A stretch of 5,241 nucleotides of DNA from RUG563 sp024681215. GTDB lineage: Bacteria; Bacillota; Clostridia; Christensenellales; Aristaeellaceae. Where the stretch lies: contig JAILBG010000003.1 in the NCBI GenBank assembly GCA_024681215.1, positions 1 through 5,241 on the forward strand, in the 5' to 3' direction. The position numbers were made by a program, and so were the translations under genes. The notes beneath the pieces are model-generated. The model saw only the letters and a list, made by a program, of their open reading frames with translations. It ran no database searches and was not told the origin of the DNA. Shown here in pieces: positions 4,719 to 5,241 of the stretch (position 1 is its first letter; every line of letters starts with the position of its first letter).

Positions 4719-5241
4719 GCATATCCGATCCGCCAGGGGTTCCAGCGCGTCGCCCGGCTTCCAGGGGAGCCAGCGGATGCGTTCGTCCCGCTTGAACCAG
4801 GTGAGCTGGCGTTTGGCGTAGTGGCGGGTGCGGAGCTTGATGAGGGAAACGGCGTCGGAAAGCGGCGTCTGTCCTTCCAGCACGGGCCACAGTTCCTTGT
4901 AGCCCAAGCCCTGCATGGACTGGGCGGCGGGGGACAGGCCGGAGGCTTTCAGCCGCTTCACTTCGTCCAGGAGGCCCTCCGCCATCATCTGATCCACCCG
5001 CCGGTCCACCCGGCCGTACAGCACGTCCCGGGGCAGGTCCAGGGCGTACAACTGGAAATCATAGGGCGCGTCCTCGGGCCCCGGCATTTTCTGGCGGGAC
5101 AGGGGCACGCCGGTCAAATCGTACACTTCCAGGGCCCGCACCACCCGCCTGACGTCGTTGGGATGCAATTTTTTGGCGGAATCCGGGTCCACGGCCCGCA
5201 GACAATCGTGCAGGGCCTGAACGCCCTTGGTATCGGCGATT
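4701..5241 (-). CDS. miaA: tRNA dimethylallyltransferase MiaA, C-terminal part (start beyond the window)
   Basis: MiaA transfers a dimethylallyl group from DMAPP to N6 of A37 in tRNAs that read codons starting with U; the product i6A is the substrate for MiaB. The frame is open to the right edge, giving about 179 of the roughly 310 residues usual for the family; the N-terminal P-loop part lies outside. Visible family signatures are VDPDSAKKLHPNDVRRVVRA followed by LEVYDLTG, the helical segment with MMAEGLLDEVKRL, AQSMQGLGYKEL, and near the end LIKLRTRHYAKRQLTWFKRD. A GTG at 5190-5192 could be read as a start but is an internal valine codon, since matching MiaA sequence continues upstream of it. 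The end, RECGV, lies in the GAGT-repeat tract and may not be ancestral. The gene precedes the YnbB-like gene, a common Firmicutes order. Confidence 0.96.
   Translation of the reverse strand, partial: IADTKGVQALHDCLRAVDPDSAKKLHPNDVRRVVRALEVYDLTGVPLSRQKMPGPEDAPYDFQLYALDLPRDVLYGRVDRRVDQMMAEGLLDEVKRLKASGLSPAAQSMQGLGYKELWPVLEGQTPLSDAVSLIKLRTRHYAKRQLTWFKRDERIRWLPWKPGDALEPLADRICRECGV

Noticed and set aside
4594..4890. 98-codon minus-strand frame overlapping the miaA end and the intergenic region
   Set aside because: Its first half is an out-of-frame reading of miaA and the rest runs through repeat-like DNA. No ribosome site or known motif was found.
4701..5192. miaA as a short gene starting at the GTG at 5192
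   Set aside because: The upstream in-frame sequence to the window edge continues MiaA-like residues, and the missing N-terminal catalytic part must lie beyond the edge.

Overview
The window looks like a chromosomal segment of a GC-rich, gut-type Clostridia bacterium (Oscillospiraceae/Christensenellales-like). The reasons are a strong GGAGG-type Shine-Dalgarno upstream of each complete gene, a YnbB-type PLP enzyme next to miaA, short lysine-rich Sec signal peptides, and Firmicutes-style intergenic repeats. The lineage call is inference from style and gene content.

All four genes lie on the minus strand, so transcription runs from high to low coordinates. In that order they are: the C-terminal part of miaA (tRNA dimethylallyltransferase, cut by the right edge); a 265-base intergenic region; a PLP-dependent YnbB/methionine gamma-lyase-family protein; a secreted polysaccharide deacetylase (CE4); and a secreted protein joining a peptidoglycan-binding domain to a YfbK-type von Willebrand factor A module. 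The left 98 bases are non-coding and rich in hairpins.

miaA and the YnbB-like gene form a known Firmicutes housekeeping neighbourhood, in which hfq often sits between or beside them. Here no hfq is present, and the gap holds repeat DNA. The two downstream genes both encode exported envelope proteins: one probably trims or modifies glycan, the other probably binds the wall and presents a metal-dependent VWA domain. The VWA gene has what looks like its own ECF sigma factor promoter, which points to envelope-stress control.

The most notable non-coding feature is at 4470-4571. Two 23-base sequences, each a GTAG tetranucleotide followed by a GC-rich hairpin, face each other in inverted orientation around a 56-base spacer. 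This is the architecture of a REPIN (paired REP elements mobilised by RAYT transposases). Beside it, at the 3' end of miaA, is a 44-base tract with no C on the coding strand, made of degenerate GAGT units, which supplies the last codons of miaA. I did not find a complete new multi-gene system here. The candidates worth following are the REPIN, the ECF promoter, the domain fusion in the VWA protein, and a hairpin that encloses the start region of the deacetylase gene.
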